A stretch of 64,000 nucleotides of DNA from Oscillospiraceae bacterium (GCA_902802045.1 CADCKQ010000001.1:480754-544753), one strand, 5' to 3'; numbered from the stretch's first letter, positions 43,205 to 52,250 are shown. Numbers and translations: made by a program. The notes: generated by a model not told the origin, from the sequence alone.

Positions 43205-43345
43205 ATGGCAACAATTCTGATCTGCGATGATGAAAAGGATATTGTGTCAGCTTTGGAGAAAGTCGGTAATTGTGTTTTCACGGGGCTTATGATATTATTT
43301 GGCGAGCGAGTTCACAACCGTTATCGGAAGGGAGGCAAGCAATGA
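43205..43345 (+). pseudogene. N-terminal stub of a response regulator
   Basis: A 46-codon frame that begins MATILICDDEKDIVSALE, the exact opening of OmpR-type receiver domains (the two Asp of the acidic pocket are present). It then changes to unrelated sequence (KVGNCVFTGLM...) and stops. The phosphoacceptor Asp and the rest of the receiver are missing. The stop overlaps the next start (ATGA), so the stub may now serve as a leader cistron that feeds ribosomes into the following gene. Confidence 0.7.
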
Positions 43346-44607
43346 AGCAGAATCTTTTGAAAACCAATTTTCTGTACCGGACTTGGGAAGACTTTCCCAA
43401 TGTCATTCGATTCTGTTTCAGGATGGATCGCCCGATAGACGGTCAGATGCTCTGCCATGCGGTTCAGGAATCGATTGCCCGTTATCCTTACTTCTGTATA
43501 CGGGTGGAGCGGCACGGTGAAGAGTACAGCTTCTTTCACAACGACTCTCCGGTTCCCGTATTCCAGGGGCAGGATCCGGTCTGTCTTGGCAGCGAACAAA
43601 CGAACGGCCATTACCTGGCGGCCTCCTATCAGGACGATAAGATATGGTTTTATATCTATCATAATCTTTGTGATGCAAGAGGCTTCATCCCCTGGGTCAA
43701 GACGGTTTTGTACCTTTACCTTGTAAAGACCGCCGATCCGGCGCTCAGTCGGGAAGGCGTAAACCTTCCCGGCGAACCGTTTCTTACGAATGAGACGGAG
43801 GATCCCTATCAGACGCTGGTGCTGCCCGATGATTTGCAACCTTTCTATACACTGGAACCTGTCCCGGTCTTCGTTCCCGATATGCGATATGCTCAGGGCC
43901 CGGGACGGCTCGATTATTATGTCCGGGCAGACGGCAAGGAGTTTCTTAGCCTTTTCAAGACTAAGGACGGTTCACCAATCGTTTTGACAGCATGGTTCCT
44001 GAAAGAGATGATAAAGCATCTGTTTCCTGAACGGGATGGTCTCCCTGTTGCTGCAGCTATTCCCCATTCGCTCAGAAACGTACTACTGGGAGAGAATAAT
44101 TACCACGACCAGCTTACACCCCTGATGCTCCGGTATGATGAAAAGACCGAAAGACTTCCGATGGACAGGCAGTTCACGGCGAGCAGAGGATCGCTTTTTC
44201 TCCAGAGCTCGGAAGAAAACATGCTGTGCAGAATCAAATGGAATATTGACTTTGCTGAAGAACTGGAGCATCTGCCCAGCGTGGAAGAACGGCGGGCAGC
44301 CTCAAAGAGATCGGTAGAGCAGTTTATACGTAACCCGGAAACTATGTGTGTGACCTATCCCGGAAATACGCAATGGGGAGACCTGAGCCGATTTGTACGC
44401 GAAATGTATATGCATACCACGGTATTGTCTGCACCGCTGATGGTGGTGTTCCACCCTATGAACGGCAGTTTCTGGTTTACATTCCACCAGCGCGACAATA
44501 CATCAGCCTATGCGGATACCTTTGTTGCGCTACTGAAAAAACACGGAATCGGTGCAGAAGTAATGGGATGCGCTGCACCGGAAGACTGCTCGGTATACAT
44601 TCCGTAA
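43342..44607 (+). CDS. condensation-superfamily (CoA-dependent acyltransferase-like) protein
   Basis: A 421-residue protein with the two-lobed chloramphenicol-acetyltransferase/condensation fold. It has MDRPIDGQMLCHAVQESIARYP near the start, then YHNLCDARGF at about 120 in place of the HHxxxDG active-site motif. The first His is Tyr, while the second His, the Asp and the Gly remain. Similar stand-alone proteins include PapA-like and alcohol-acyltransferase relatives. The start at 43342 overlaps the response-regulator stub stop by four bases and follows AAGGGAGG. It lies directly before the MATE-ATPase fusion, hinting that it makes or modifies the exported molecule. Confidence 0.75.
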   Translation: MKQNLLKTNFLYRTWEDFPNVIRFCFRMDRPIDGQMLCHAVQESIARYPYFCIRVERHGEEYSFFHNDSPVPVFQGQDPVCLGSEQTNGHYLAASYQDDKIWFYIYHNLCDARGFIPWVKTVLYLYLVKTADPALSREGVNLPGEPFLTNETEDPYQTLVLPDDLQPFYTLEPVPVFVPDMRYAQGPGRLDYYVRADGKEFLSLFKTKDGSPIVLTAWFLKEMIKHLFPERDGLPVAAAIPHSLRNVLLGENNYHDQLTPLMLRYDEKTERLPMDRQFTASRGSLFLQSSEENMLCRIKWNIDFAEELEHLPSVEERRAASKRSVEQFIRNPETMCVTYPGNTQWGDLSRFVREMYMHTTVLSAPLMVVFHPMNGSFWFTFHQRDNTSAYADTFVALLKKHGIGAEVMGCAAPEDCSVYIP

Positions 44608-44651
44608 GGACTGGAAGAAATGGAAATAATTAATACGGAGAGAATCACATA

Positions 44652-46439
44652 ATGCTGATCGGAAAACGAAGGCGTGACGACGAAATCCTTTCAGCGCTTT
44701 TCTTCCGGCTGTTGCCGGTCCAAGTGGGACTGGTGGCCATGGAATCGATCAACGCCATCATCGACGGCGTCGTGGCGGCGCGCTTTATCGATCCGGCCGC
44801 GGTTGGCGTCATCGGATTGTATTACACTGTGTTGCGCATTTTGGAGGCGATCGGCGGCCTCCTGCTGAGCGGAACCGCAGTTCTCTGCGGAAGATATCTT
44901 GGCGCCGGAAATCTCGAAAGAACAAGAGGCGTCTGTTCTCTAAGCATATCGGTGGCCTTTCTGGCGGGCGCTTTACTCACGATACTCAGTTTTGCTGCTC
45001 CCCGCGGAATTGCCATACTTCTGGGTGCAGATGCGAATCTGGCCGGTGATCTCGCCGGCTACGTGAAAGGATACGGCATCGGCATCCTGCCGCAACTGCT
45101 GGGACAGCAGTTTGCAGCTTTCCTGCTGCTCGAGCGGCAGGAAAGACGCGGCCGTTTGGGGATCCTTGCAATGATTCTCAGTAATGCATGGTTTGACCTG
45201 CTGCTTGTGATCGAGTGGAAAATGGGCGCCTTCGGTCTTGCGCTGGCTACCTCCGTAAGCAACTGGGTGTATTTTATTATTACCGCGGGGTATTATCTGA
45301 CAAACAGAGCACAACTGAAGCCGAATCTGAAGCTCATCGACTTGAGGGAACTGCCGAAAATCGCGAGGATCGGATTTCCCTCTGCCTTACTGGTAGGATG
45401 CCTGGCGGCGCGAAGCCTTGCACTCAACCGGCTTCTGCTCACTTATGCGGGGGAGGACGGACTCTCCGCGCTCTCTGCATTTAATATGATATGCAGTCTG
45501 ATACTGGCTGTGGCGATCGGGACAGGGGCGACGGTGCGGATGCTCTCAAGTGTGTTTATAGGCGAGGAGAACCGCGAGGGATTGAAACAACTGATGAAGA
45601 TCGTTTTCACAAAGGTGATCGCGTTTGTACTGGTGCTGACACTTGCTGTGGTGCTGCTGGCCCCGCTTTTGGCCGGTATCTTCTTCCCGGACCGCGCCAG
45701 CAACGTCTTCCGCCTGACCAGACAGCTTATAGTGATTTACGGATGCTTCATCCCTCTCATGCTAACATGCATCGTATACAGCAGTTATGCGCAAGCGGCG
45801 GGGCACCACCTTTATGACAATCTGGTCTCTCTTTCTGACGGCTTTTTCGGCGTGGTCATTCCGGCTGCTCTCCTTGCGCCGAGATTCGGTGCGCTTGGCG
45901 TATGGACAGCCTTTGCAGTATCGCTATTGATCACCGCTTCCATAACCCTGGCGTATATTCTGATCCGTTCAAAAAAATGGCCGGGGAACGCGGATGAGTG
46001 GCTTTTGCTGAAACCTGAGTTCGGCCGAAGCGAGCATCTGGTAATGACTCTGCACAACATGGACGAAGTCATGAAGAGCTCCGGACAGGTTGAAGAATTT
46101 TGTCTTGCCCACGATCTTCCCCTGAAGCTCAGTATGCATGCCGGCCTGTGCATAGAAGAAATGGGAGGAAATATCGTCCAGCACGGATTTCATGCGGATA
46201 AGAGAGCACATTCCATTGAAGTTCGCATCGTGCTCCGGGAAAACGGAGTCATCCTTATCATCAAGGATGACTGCATCCCCTTCAATCCAAAGGAGTTGTA
46301 TGAGATAACAAAACCCGATTCCGAGGATCCCCTGGCCAACATAGGGATCCGCATGGTGTTCGGCCTTGCCGAGGAAGTGGATTATCAGAATCTGCTCGGC
46401 CTGAATGTGCTGACGGTCCGGTTAACGGATATCTGCTGA
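44652..46439 (+). CDS. MATE-family transporter fused to a C-terminal GHKL (anti-sigma/RsbW-like) ATPase domain
   Basis: A 595-residue two-domain protein. Residues 1-440 form a MATE/polysaccharide-flippase-type transporter of about 12 helices (VQVGLVAMESINAIIDG at the start). Residues about 455-595 form a cytoplasmic HATPase_c_2 domain. Its N-box is CIEEMGGNIVQHGF, the G1-like box is IIKDDCIPFNP and the G2-like segment is NIGIRMVFGLAEEVDY. Such domains normally belong to RsbW/SpoIIAB-type serine kinases that are opposed by SpoIIE-type phosphatases, and exactly such a phosphatase is encoded next. A MATE transporter carrying this domain is very unusual. Domain boundaries are estimates. Confidence 0.87.
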   Translation: MLIGKRRRDDEILSALFFRLLPVQVGLVAMESINAIIDGVVAARFIDPAAVGVIGLYYTVLRILEAIGGLLLSGTAVLCGRYLGAGNLERTRGVCSLSISVAFLAGALLTILSFAAPRGIAILLGADANLAGDLAGYVKGYGIGILPQLLGQQFAAFLLLERQERRGRLGILAMILSNAWFDLLLVIEWKMGAFGLALATSVSNWVYFIITAGYYLTNRAQLKPNLKLIDLRELPKIARIGFPSALLVGCLAARSLALNRLLLTYAGEDGLSALSAFNMICSLILAVAIGTGATVRMLSSVFIGEENREGLKQLMKIVFTKVIAFVLVLTLAVVLLAPLLAGIFFPDRASNVFRLTRQLIVIYGCFIPLMLTCIVYSSYAQAAGHHLYDNLVSLSDGFFGVVIPAALLAPRFGALGVWTAFAVSLLITASITLAYILIRSKKWPGNADEWLLLKPEFGRSEHLVMTLHNMDEVMKSSGQVEEFCLAHDLPLKLSMHAGLCIEEMGGNIVQHGFHADKRAHSIEVRIVLRENGVILIIKDDCIPFNPKELYEITKPDSEDPLANIGIRMVFGLAEEVDYQNLLGLNVLTVRLTDIC

Positions 46440-46473
46440 ATAAGCACTTGAAATGATCCTGAAGGTGAAGCTT

Positions 46474-48240
46474 ATGAAAAAGAACGCGCTTTTCACACAA
46501 ATCACGATTTTCTTTCTGATCGGTCTGACAATGACAGCGCTCCTGTCCGGGACGATCATGAAGAGAATCGCGGATAAAAACGTACTCCGGGAAAGGGACG
46601 CTCTGTCCTCCGGGATCCTTGCGGATGTCGAGAAATCCATGAAAGAATACCAGGCTTACGAATGGGTGTTCGACTATCTGCTTGTGCACAGCTCGGACGG
46701 GTTGGATCTGGAATATGACAGTTCCGAGAAAACGGACATCAAGGAGGCGGAGTTTCTGAGAGGTCAGCCCGGTCTGACACTGACGGGGGCGACGGCGGAT
46801 CAGCTTAACAAGCTGTCTGCAGAGGAGCAGAAAATCTTTGCTGAAATCATCTACAACCACTGGATGCGCCGCTTGAATGATATGAAACGGTCTTATGCCG
46901 CCAGTTTCCTTTATATTGTCGCGGTGGATGACAACTACGCAGACGGCACCTTCCTGCTTACTGCCTCTGACGGAACAAGAGCGCGGGGAACCGGTTTTGA
47001 TGATGCCTACATATTGGGGAAACAGGTACAGGTCACTCCCGACCAGGCGGAGACCTTCCGGAATCTCAAAGTACAGAACGACCGCTTCGTTTATTCACAG
47101 GATTATGCAGACCGGTATCGCTATCTTTTCAGAATCAATGAGATGAACGTCATCACCGGCATGACTTTCGAAATCGCTTCGATCCGCTCTGATGTTGAAA
47201 ACCAGCTGCTTCCAAACGTCACCTACAATACGGCGCTGCAGTTCCTGCTCTCAGCGTTTTACCTGATCTATGTCTTCTTTTTTGCTTTCAAACCGCTGAA
47301 AAAGATCAAGGAGAACGTTCAGGAATATGCTGAAACAAAGAACAGCGAAAAGGTTCGGGCTCAGCTCAGCGAGATCCATTATAAAAATGAAATCGGAGAT
47401 CTCGCCAGGGGCGTTTCCGCAATGACGGAGGAAATCGATTCTCATCTCCTGGAGATTCAAAGGATAACAACGGAAAAGGAACGCATCGGCGCGGAGCTGA
47501 ACATTGCAAAAAAGATACAGGCCGATATGCTGCCGAACATCTTTCCGCCCTTTCCTCAAATCGGCGAGTTTAACATATACGCGACCATGCGTCCCGCAAA
47601 AGAGGTAGGCGGAGATTTCTACGATTTCTTTATGGTGGACAAGACGCACATCGCCCTGGTAATAGCGGATGTTTCCGGCAAGGGTGTGCCTGCCGCCCTG
47701 TTCATGGTGATTGCAAAGAGCGCGATTAAAAACCGCACCATGCTCGGAGGAACGCTCGGAGAGATCTTTCGGGATGTCAACAACCAGCTCTGTGCTAACA
47801 ACACAGCGGACTTCTTTGTCACAGTCTGGATGGCCATCGTTGACATTGAGACCGGGAAGGGCATCTCCATTAACGCAGGGCATGAGCATTCGGTTGTCCG
47901 AAGAGCAGACGGCAATTTTGAACTTCAGCGATATCAGCATTCACTTCCTCTTGCTGTCATGGACGGAACGAAGTTTAAAGAACGTGAGTTCAAGCTGAAT
48001 CCCGGAGATCGGATCTTTGTCTACACTGATGGAGTTCCGGAAGCCAACAATCAGAAGGATGAGCTATTCGGGACAGACCGTATGCTTTTCTCGCTGAATC
48101 AGGATCCGGAAGCCCCGCTGCAGGACATTCTTCATCAGCTTCAGAAGGATATCGACCGCTTTGCCGAAGGCGCGGAGCAGTTTGACGATATCACAATGCT
48201 GATCTTTGATTATCTCGGCGAAAACGGAGAACAAAAATAA
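46474..48240 (+). CDS. transmembrane SpoIIE-type PP2C serine phosphatase
   Basis: A 588-residue signalling phosphatase. One helix near 5-27, an external sensor of about 215 residues, and a second helix near 248-270 (LQFLLSAFYLIYVFFFAF) are followed by a HAMP-like linker and coiled coil (TTEKERIGAELNIAKKIQADMLP). The PP2C domain has its metal motifs in order: AKEVGGDFYDFF, ADVSGKGVPAALFM, YTDGVPEANN and FDDITMLIF. ATG at 46474 is preferred since AAGGTG precedes it; an upstream in-frame ATG has no ribosome site. It starts 34 bases after the MATE-ATPase gene. No STAS antagonist gene is present in the window. Confidence 0.92.
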   Translation: MKKNALFTQITIFFLIGLTMTALLSGTIMKRIADKNVLRERDALSSGILADVEKSMKEYQAYEWVFDYLLVHSSDGLDLEYDSSEKTDIKEAEFLRGQPGLTLTGATADQLNKLSAEEQKIFAEIIYNHWMRRLNDMKRSYAASFLYIVAVDDNYADGTFLLTASDGTRARGTGFDDAYILGKQVQVTPDQAETFRNLKVQNDRFVYSQDYADRYRYLFRINEMNVITGMTFEIASIRSDVENQLLPNVTYNTALQFLLSAFYLIYVFFFAFKPLKKIKENVQEYAETKNSEKVRAQLSEIHYKNEIGDLARGVSAMTEEIDSHLLEIQRITTEKERIGAELNIAKKIQADMLPNIFPPFPQIGEFNIYATMRPAKEVGGDFYDFFMVDKTHIALVIADVSGKGVPAALFMVIAKSAIKNRTMLGGTLGEIFRDVNNQLCANNTADFFVTVWMAIVDIETGKGISINAGHEHSVVRRADGNFELQRYQHSLPLAVMDGTKFKEREFKLNPGDRIFVYTDGVPEANNQKDELFGTDRMLFSLNQDPEAPLQDILHQLQKDIDRFAEGAEQFDDITMLIFDYLGENGEQK

Positions 48241-48262
48241 AAGATCTGCCGTAAAAAGGTAT

Positions 48263-48319
48263 AAAAGAACTCAGTAAAAAATGCCCTAAAGCATTGAAAT
48301 TACTGAGTTCTTTTATATT
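48263..48319. terminator. long hairpin terminator, copy of a repeated element
   Basis: An imperfect long stem (AAAAGAACTCAGTAA and its complement) encloses a small ATGC/GCAT hairpin and ends with TTTTAT. Bases 48263-48309 match 60594-60640 at 46 of 47 positions. It sits between the convergent phosphatase and sugar transporter genes. Confidence 0.85.
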
Positions 48320-48394
48320 TCGGGACACCGTTAATCATACAATACGGCGTTTATATTGCCTCCAAAGGGAGGCGCGTGCAAATCCGGAGCGCCC

Positions 48395-49807
48395 TCACTT
48401 CACCGTGCGCGGATAGGGGTGCGAAAGTCCGGCTTCACAGCTCTCGAGGTCGATCTCTCCGTTGTTGAACCTGGCCATCAGCCCGACATCGCTGGTCTTG
48501 AGGTCATATTTGCGCCAGGTCAGGACCGCGAGCACCGCGCCGATCGCGGGCAGCAGCGTGAACACAGCCCAAAGCGCCTTGAGCGCCGTATCGGTCTGCG
48601 CGACATTGAGCGCCGCGAGCTCCGCGAAGCTCTCGGCTGCGACGCTTTGCCAGCCGAAGAGCCCGAGGACCGCAATCGCGACGACGGAGGCCAGCGCGCT
48701 CACCAGCTTCATCGTGAAGGTCTGGATGGCGAAGGTGATGCCCCTGGCCTCGATGCCGGTGGTGTACTGGCCGTACTCGGCGCAGTCGGGCGTGAACATG
48801 AACTCCAGCACCGTGATCGCGCCGAAGACGAAGCCGCGCAGCGTCAGCAGTACGAGCTGCGGGACGAGCAGCGGTCCGACGAGCCAGATCACGACGGACA
48901 GCGCGGCGTACACGACGGCGCTGAGATAAAAGACGCGGAACTTGTCCCACTTCTTCAGAATCTTCGGCATGAAGAAGGCGACGATGACCGAAGGCACGAA
49001 GGCCAGCGCCGCGATCACCGTGGCGATCGTTGCATTCTTGAAGAGATAGAAACAGGCAAACTGCAGCACGGTGGTCGCCGTGTTGAGGCCCTGAAACAGC
49101 AGCATGCCGCCGTAATAGATGAACAGATACCGATTGTGGACCAGATAGCGGAACATGCTCCGCAGCGTGTATTCCTCCGTGCGCTCCTCGCTCTGCACGT
49201 GCTCCTTCGCTCGGAAGCAGAGCCAGAACATGGTCCCGAGCGCGATCGCGCAGACGATCAGCGCGGAGTTGGAGAAGGATAGGCCGATCGCCTCACTGGG
49301 CAGGAGGTAGCCGATCATCATCGCGACCAGCACGCCGATATTAGCCCAGATGCGGCCCGTCGTCATCAGCGAGGTGCGCTCGTCCTGGATGTCCGTCATG
49401 GTCGTGACGAGACCGAAGACCGGCACGTCGCATAACGTGTAGGCGGTGTCCCACAGGATGTAGGCGACCGCGAAGAAGACGAGCTTCTGGTTGAGCCCCA
49501 GACTCTGCGGGATGTGGAACAGCAGAGCCGTCGTCAGGATGATCAGCGGCAGCGAGATCCTCAGCCAGGGCATAAAGCGCCCCTTCCTGAAACGGAACTT
49601 GTCGATCAGTCCGCCGAAGAGGCAGTCGTTGACGGCATCCCAGACCTTGACCAGCAGCAGAACGCCTGCGGTGGCGACCGCGTCCAGGCCGCATAGCAGC
49701 AGATAGGTCGCGAGGAACATGTAAGTGAAGGTGTAGACCGCGTTCTGACCCATGAAATAGAGACCGTAGAAACTCCGCTCTTTTTTGGAGGTGTACCAGC
49801 TATCCAT
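48395..49807 (-). CDS. GPH-family (MFS) sugar:cation symporter
   Basis: A 470-residue 12-helix transporter of the glycoside-pentoside-hexuronide group. It shows the N-terminal YFMGQNAVYTFTYMFLATYLL, the KVWDAVNDCLFGGLIDKFRFRKG region (D-x-x-x-D loop 2-3 motif, read in parts) and a second repeat near EYGQYTTGIEARG. Substrates are glucosides or other oligosaccharides with Na+ or H+. The ATG at 49807 follows AAGGAAAGGG. It is 40 bases downstream of an alpha-glucosidase gene, so an imported glucoside is expected. G+C is clearly higher than in neighbouring regions. A small GCCTCC/GGAGGC hairpin lies after the stop. Confidence 0.9.
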   Translation of the reverse strand: MDSWYTSKKERSFYGLYFMGQNAVYTFTYMFLATYLLLCGLDAVATAGVLLLVKVWDAVNDCLFGGLIDKFRFRKGRFMPWLRISLPLIILTTALLFHIPQSLGLNQKLVFFAVAYILWDTAYTLCDVPVFGLVTTMTDIQDERTSLMTTGRIWANIGVLVAMMIGYLLPSEAIGLSFSNSALIVCAIALGTMFWLCFRAKEHVQSEERTEEYTLRSMFRYLVHNRYLFIYYGGMLLFQGLNTATTVLQFACFYLFKNATIATVIAALAFVPSVIVAFFMPKILKKWDKFRVFYLSAVVYAALSVVIWLVGPLLVPQLVLLTLRGFVFGAITVLEFMFTPDCAEYGQYTTGIEARGITFAIQTFTMKLVSALASVVAIAVLGLFGWQSVAAESFAELAALNVAQTDTALKALWAVFTLLPAIGAVLAVLTWRKYDLKTSDVGLMARFNNGEIDLESCEAGLSHPYPRTVK

Positions 49808-49847
49808 CGTAAAGCCCTTTCCTTGTTTTGTGTGATTCCGTTTGCAC

Positions 49848-51500
49848 TTAGTCCCAGAGATATACGCGGCACTCATAGGGCCGCAGCCTTCCCTCGGGCG
49901 CGTCGGGATAGTTTTGCAGTACGAGCTTCGCCGCGCTCAGGTCAAAGCCAGCCGGAGCGCGGAAGCGCTGTTCCGCCTCGCTGAACGCGCAGGCGACCAG
50001 CAAGCGCTGGCCCGCTCCTTCGCGCGCGTAGACGTAGCGTCTGCCGGAGGTCGCGTCGAATTCCCGATACGAGCCGCTGCGCACGACCGGCAGCGACTGG
50101 CGCAGGGCGATGGACCGGCGGTAGAAGTGGAGGAGCGAGTCGGGATCGGCCTCTGCTGCAGCGACGTTGACCTCCCTGTAATTGTCGTTCAGGTAGAACC
50201 AGGGCTCGCCTTCGGTGAAGCCGGCCTTGGGGCCGTCCGTCCACTGGACAGGCGTGCGGGCGGAGTCTCGCGAGGCTGCCCACAAGCGCTTCAGCCGCTT
50301 CTCCGGGGATCGCTTCGTCGCCTTGTTGAAGTACTGCCAGCGGGTCTGCACGTCCTCGTACATCTCCGGATCGGAGGGGTACCAGTTGGTCATGCCGATT
50401 TCCTGGCCCTGATACACGAAGGGCGTGCCCTTTTGGAACAGATACGCCGCGGCCAGAGTCTTGCCGCTCAGGACGCGGTATTTTTCGCTGCCGTAGCGGG
50501 ATATGACACGGGGATGGTCATGGTTTTCCAGATAAAGCATGTTCCATGCCTTCCCCTCCAGCCCCTTCTGCCACTTCGTCCAGGCTCGCTTGAGCCGGCG
50601 CAGAGAAAAGGGCGTGTGGATGTAGTCGCTGGCGATGCAATCGGCGCTCATGCACTCGAACTGGATGATCATGTCGATGACCTTGCCGGGCTTTTCCTCG
50701 ATGTATTCCAGCGCCTTCTTCACGTTCACCATGGGTCCCTCAGCCAGGGTCATGCAGTCGTAATCCGCGAGCGCGCCGTTGTAGAACTCGGTCAGGTACT
50801 CCAGCAGGTGCGGGCCGTTGTTGTACTGGAGAAGGCCGCGGGACGCGGGCATCAGCCGGTCGTCGGGCAGACCCTCGGCCTTGGAGATGAAGGTGATCAC
50901 GTCCTCGCGGAAGCCGTCTACGCCCTTGTCCAGCCAGAAGCGGAGGATTTTCTTCACTTCCTCCCGCACGAGGGGGTTGTCCATGTTCAGGTCCGGCTGC
51001 TCGACAGCGAAGAGGTGCAGGTAGTATTCGCCGCGCAGCTCGTCATACTGCCAGGCCTTGCCCTCGAAAAGACTGTCCCAGTTGTTGGGCAGTCCGCCGT
51101 CCGGGCGCGCGGGCCGCCAGATATAATAGTCCGTGTAGGGCTCGATGCGGCGACGGCTCTTCTGGAACCACTCATGCTGACTGCTGGTGTGGTTCACCAC
51201 CAGATCCATGATCACCTTGATGTCCCGGTCGTGCGCGCCCTCCAGCACCTTTTCAAAGGCCTCCATGCCGCCGTATTCCGGGGCTATGTCCATATAATCC
51301 GAGATATCGTAGCCGCAGTCCACCCCCGGCGAGGGATACAGCGGCGAGAACCAGATCCCGCCGACGCCGAGAGATTTGATGTAATCCAGCTTTTCATAGA
51401 CGCCCCAGAGGTCGCCCATGCCGTCGCCGTCGCCGTCTTTGAAGCTGCGCGGCCAGATCTGATAAAAGACCCGGTCCTTGTACCATTGCGTGTGTTCCAC
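49848..51500 (-). CDS. GH13 alpha-glucosidase / oligo-1,6-glucosidase
   Basis: A 550-residue cytoplasmic glycoside hydrolase. Conserved regions are DLVVNHTS (region I), DGFREDVITF with the nucleophile Asp (II), TLAEGP with the acid/base Glu (III) and LENHDHPR (IV). The N-terminal QIWPRSFKDGDGDGMGDL contains the DxDxDG calcium loop. The region II to IV pattern is that of GH13_31-like enzymes acting on isomaltose, sucrose isomers or short maltosides. Translation is assigned to GTG at 51500 after AAAGGAGGAA. Local G+C is high: the 60 bases from 50041 contain 42 G+C, against 28 in the 60 bases from 10021. Confidence 0.93.
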   Translation of the reverse strand: MEHTQWYKDRVFYQIWPRSFKDGDGDGMGDLWGVYEKLDYIKSLGVGGIWFSPLYPSPGVDCGYDISDYMDIAPEYGGMEAFEKVLEGAHDRDIKVIMDLVVNHTSSQHEWFQKSRRRIEPYTDYYIWRPARPDGGLPNNWDSLFEGKAWQYDELRGEYYLHLFAVEQPDLNMDNPLVREEVKKILRFWLDKGVDGFREDVITFISKAEGLPDDRLMPASRGLLQYNNGPHLLEYLTEFYNGALADYDCMTLAEGPMVNVKKALEYIEEKPGKVIDMIIQFECMSADCIASDYIHTPFSLRRLKRAWTKWQKGLEGKAWNMLYLENHDHPRVISRYGSEKYRVLSGKTLAAAYLFQKGTPFVYQGQEIGMTNWYPSDPEMYEDVQTRWQYFNKATKRSPEKRLKRLWAASRDSARTPVQWTDGPKAGFTEGEPWFYLNDNYREVNVAAAEADPDSLLHFYRRSIALRQSLPVVRSGSYREFDATSGRRYVYAREGAGQRLLVACAFSEAEQRFRAPAGFDLSAAKLVLQNYPDAPEGRLRPYECRVYLWD

Positions 51501-51756
51501 GGCTATTCCTCCTTTTTCGGTCGATCGTTGCAATTTGTACAAAAATTATATCACACAGGGGCTTTGCAATCCAGCCCGAACAGGCTGTTGTGCGCCCGAA
51601 AGCTGACAGCGTTTGAAGATGGGCCGGTTCTCACGCTGACCAAAAAAGAAGATGTGAAGGTTTTGAGAACACCTTTTTCCGCAGGTGGACACAACTTGCT
51701 TTTCTTCTGATATTCGAATAAAATGCACATTGAGAAATTGCAAAGGAGCAGAAGAG

Positions 51757-52200
51757 ATGACATTTGAAAAGGCTGTGCAGACTATACAGCCCGGACGCTA
51801 CCGTCACTTCAAGGGCAATATGTATGAGGTGGTCGGGGTCGCAAGGCACTCAGAGACGGAAGAGCCGTTGGTGGTCTATCGCGCCATCTACGGAGAAGGC
51901 GGCCTGTGGGTGCGTCCGGCAGAAATGTGGAATGAAATCGTTGAGAGGAATGGCAAGACATATCGCCGCTTCTATCGCTTGGACCGAATCGAGCGGGTGG
52001 AGAAGTACGAACGACTGTTTAACGAAGCATCTGTCTCTCGCAATCCGGAGAAACTCCGCCTTCTGGACGCCTACTACAGCTCCGGGGAGTGGCGGGAGGA
52101 CTATGAGGCAGATGAGCGGGGTGAATTGCCGCCTGACTTGAAACGCGGCGTACTGGCGCAGGATGCCTTGTATGACCTGCTGGAGGACTCGAAGCTGTGA
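51757..52200 (+). CDS. DUF1653-DUF4298 fusion protein
   Basis: A 147-residue cytoplasmic protein. Residues 1-70 are a DUF1653 domain (GRYRHFKGNMYEVVGVARHS, then YRAIYGEGGLWVRPAEMW), a small barrel-like fold often found alone. Residues 80-147 resemble DUF4298 (EKYERLFNEAS, LLDAYYSSGEWREDYEADE, LAQDALYDLLED). Neither has a known function. CAAAGGAGCAG precedes the ATG. The 256 bases upstream, shared with the divergent glucosidase gene, contain TTGTACAA at 51535-51542, a possible LacI-type operator. Confidence 0.85.
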   Translation: MTFEKAVQTIQPGRYRHFKGNMYEVVGVARHSETEEPLVVYRAIYGEGGLWVRPAEMWNEIVERNGKTYRRFYRLDRIERVEKYERLFNEASVSRNPEKLRLLDAYYSSGEWREDYEADERGELPPDLKRGVLAQDALYDLLEDSKL

Positions 52201-52220
52201 TCTTATTTGGAAATATCAAT

Positions 52221-52250
52221 AAATCAGGCCAAAAACAGACATATAAAGAA
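52221..52250 (+). repeat. 30-bp repeat B, copy 1
   Basis: These 30 bases match 60571-60600 at 28 positions. Both copies run straight into a hairpin terminator, but the hairpins differ. On the minus strand the repeat is the T-rich tail that follows each hairpin. Confidence 0.75.

Noticed and set aside
49842..51710. 622-codon open frame on the plus strand
   Set aside because: It is antisense to the GH13 gene, which has all catalytic motifs. The high G+C of the region keeps the antisense frame open.
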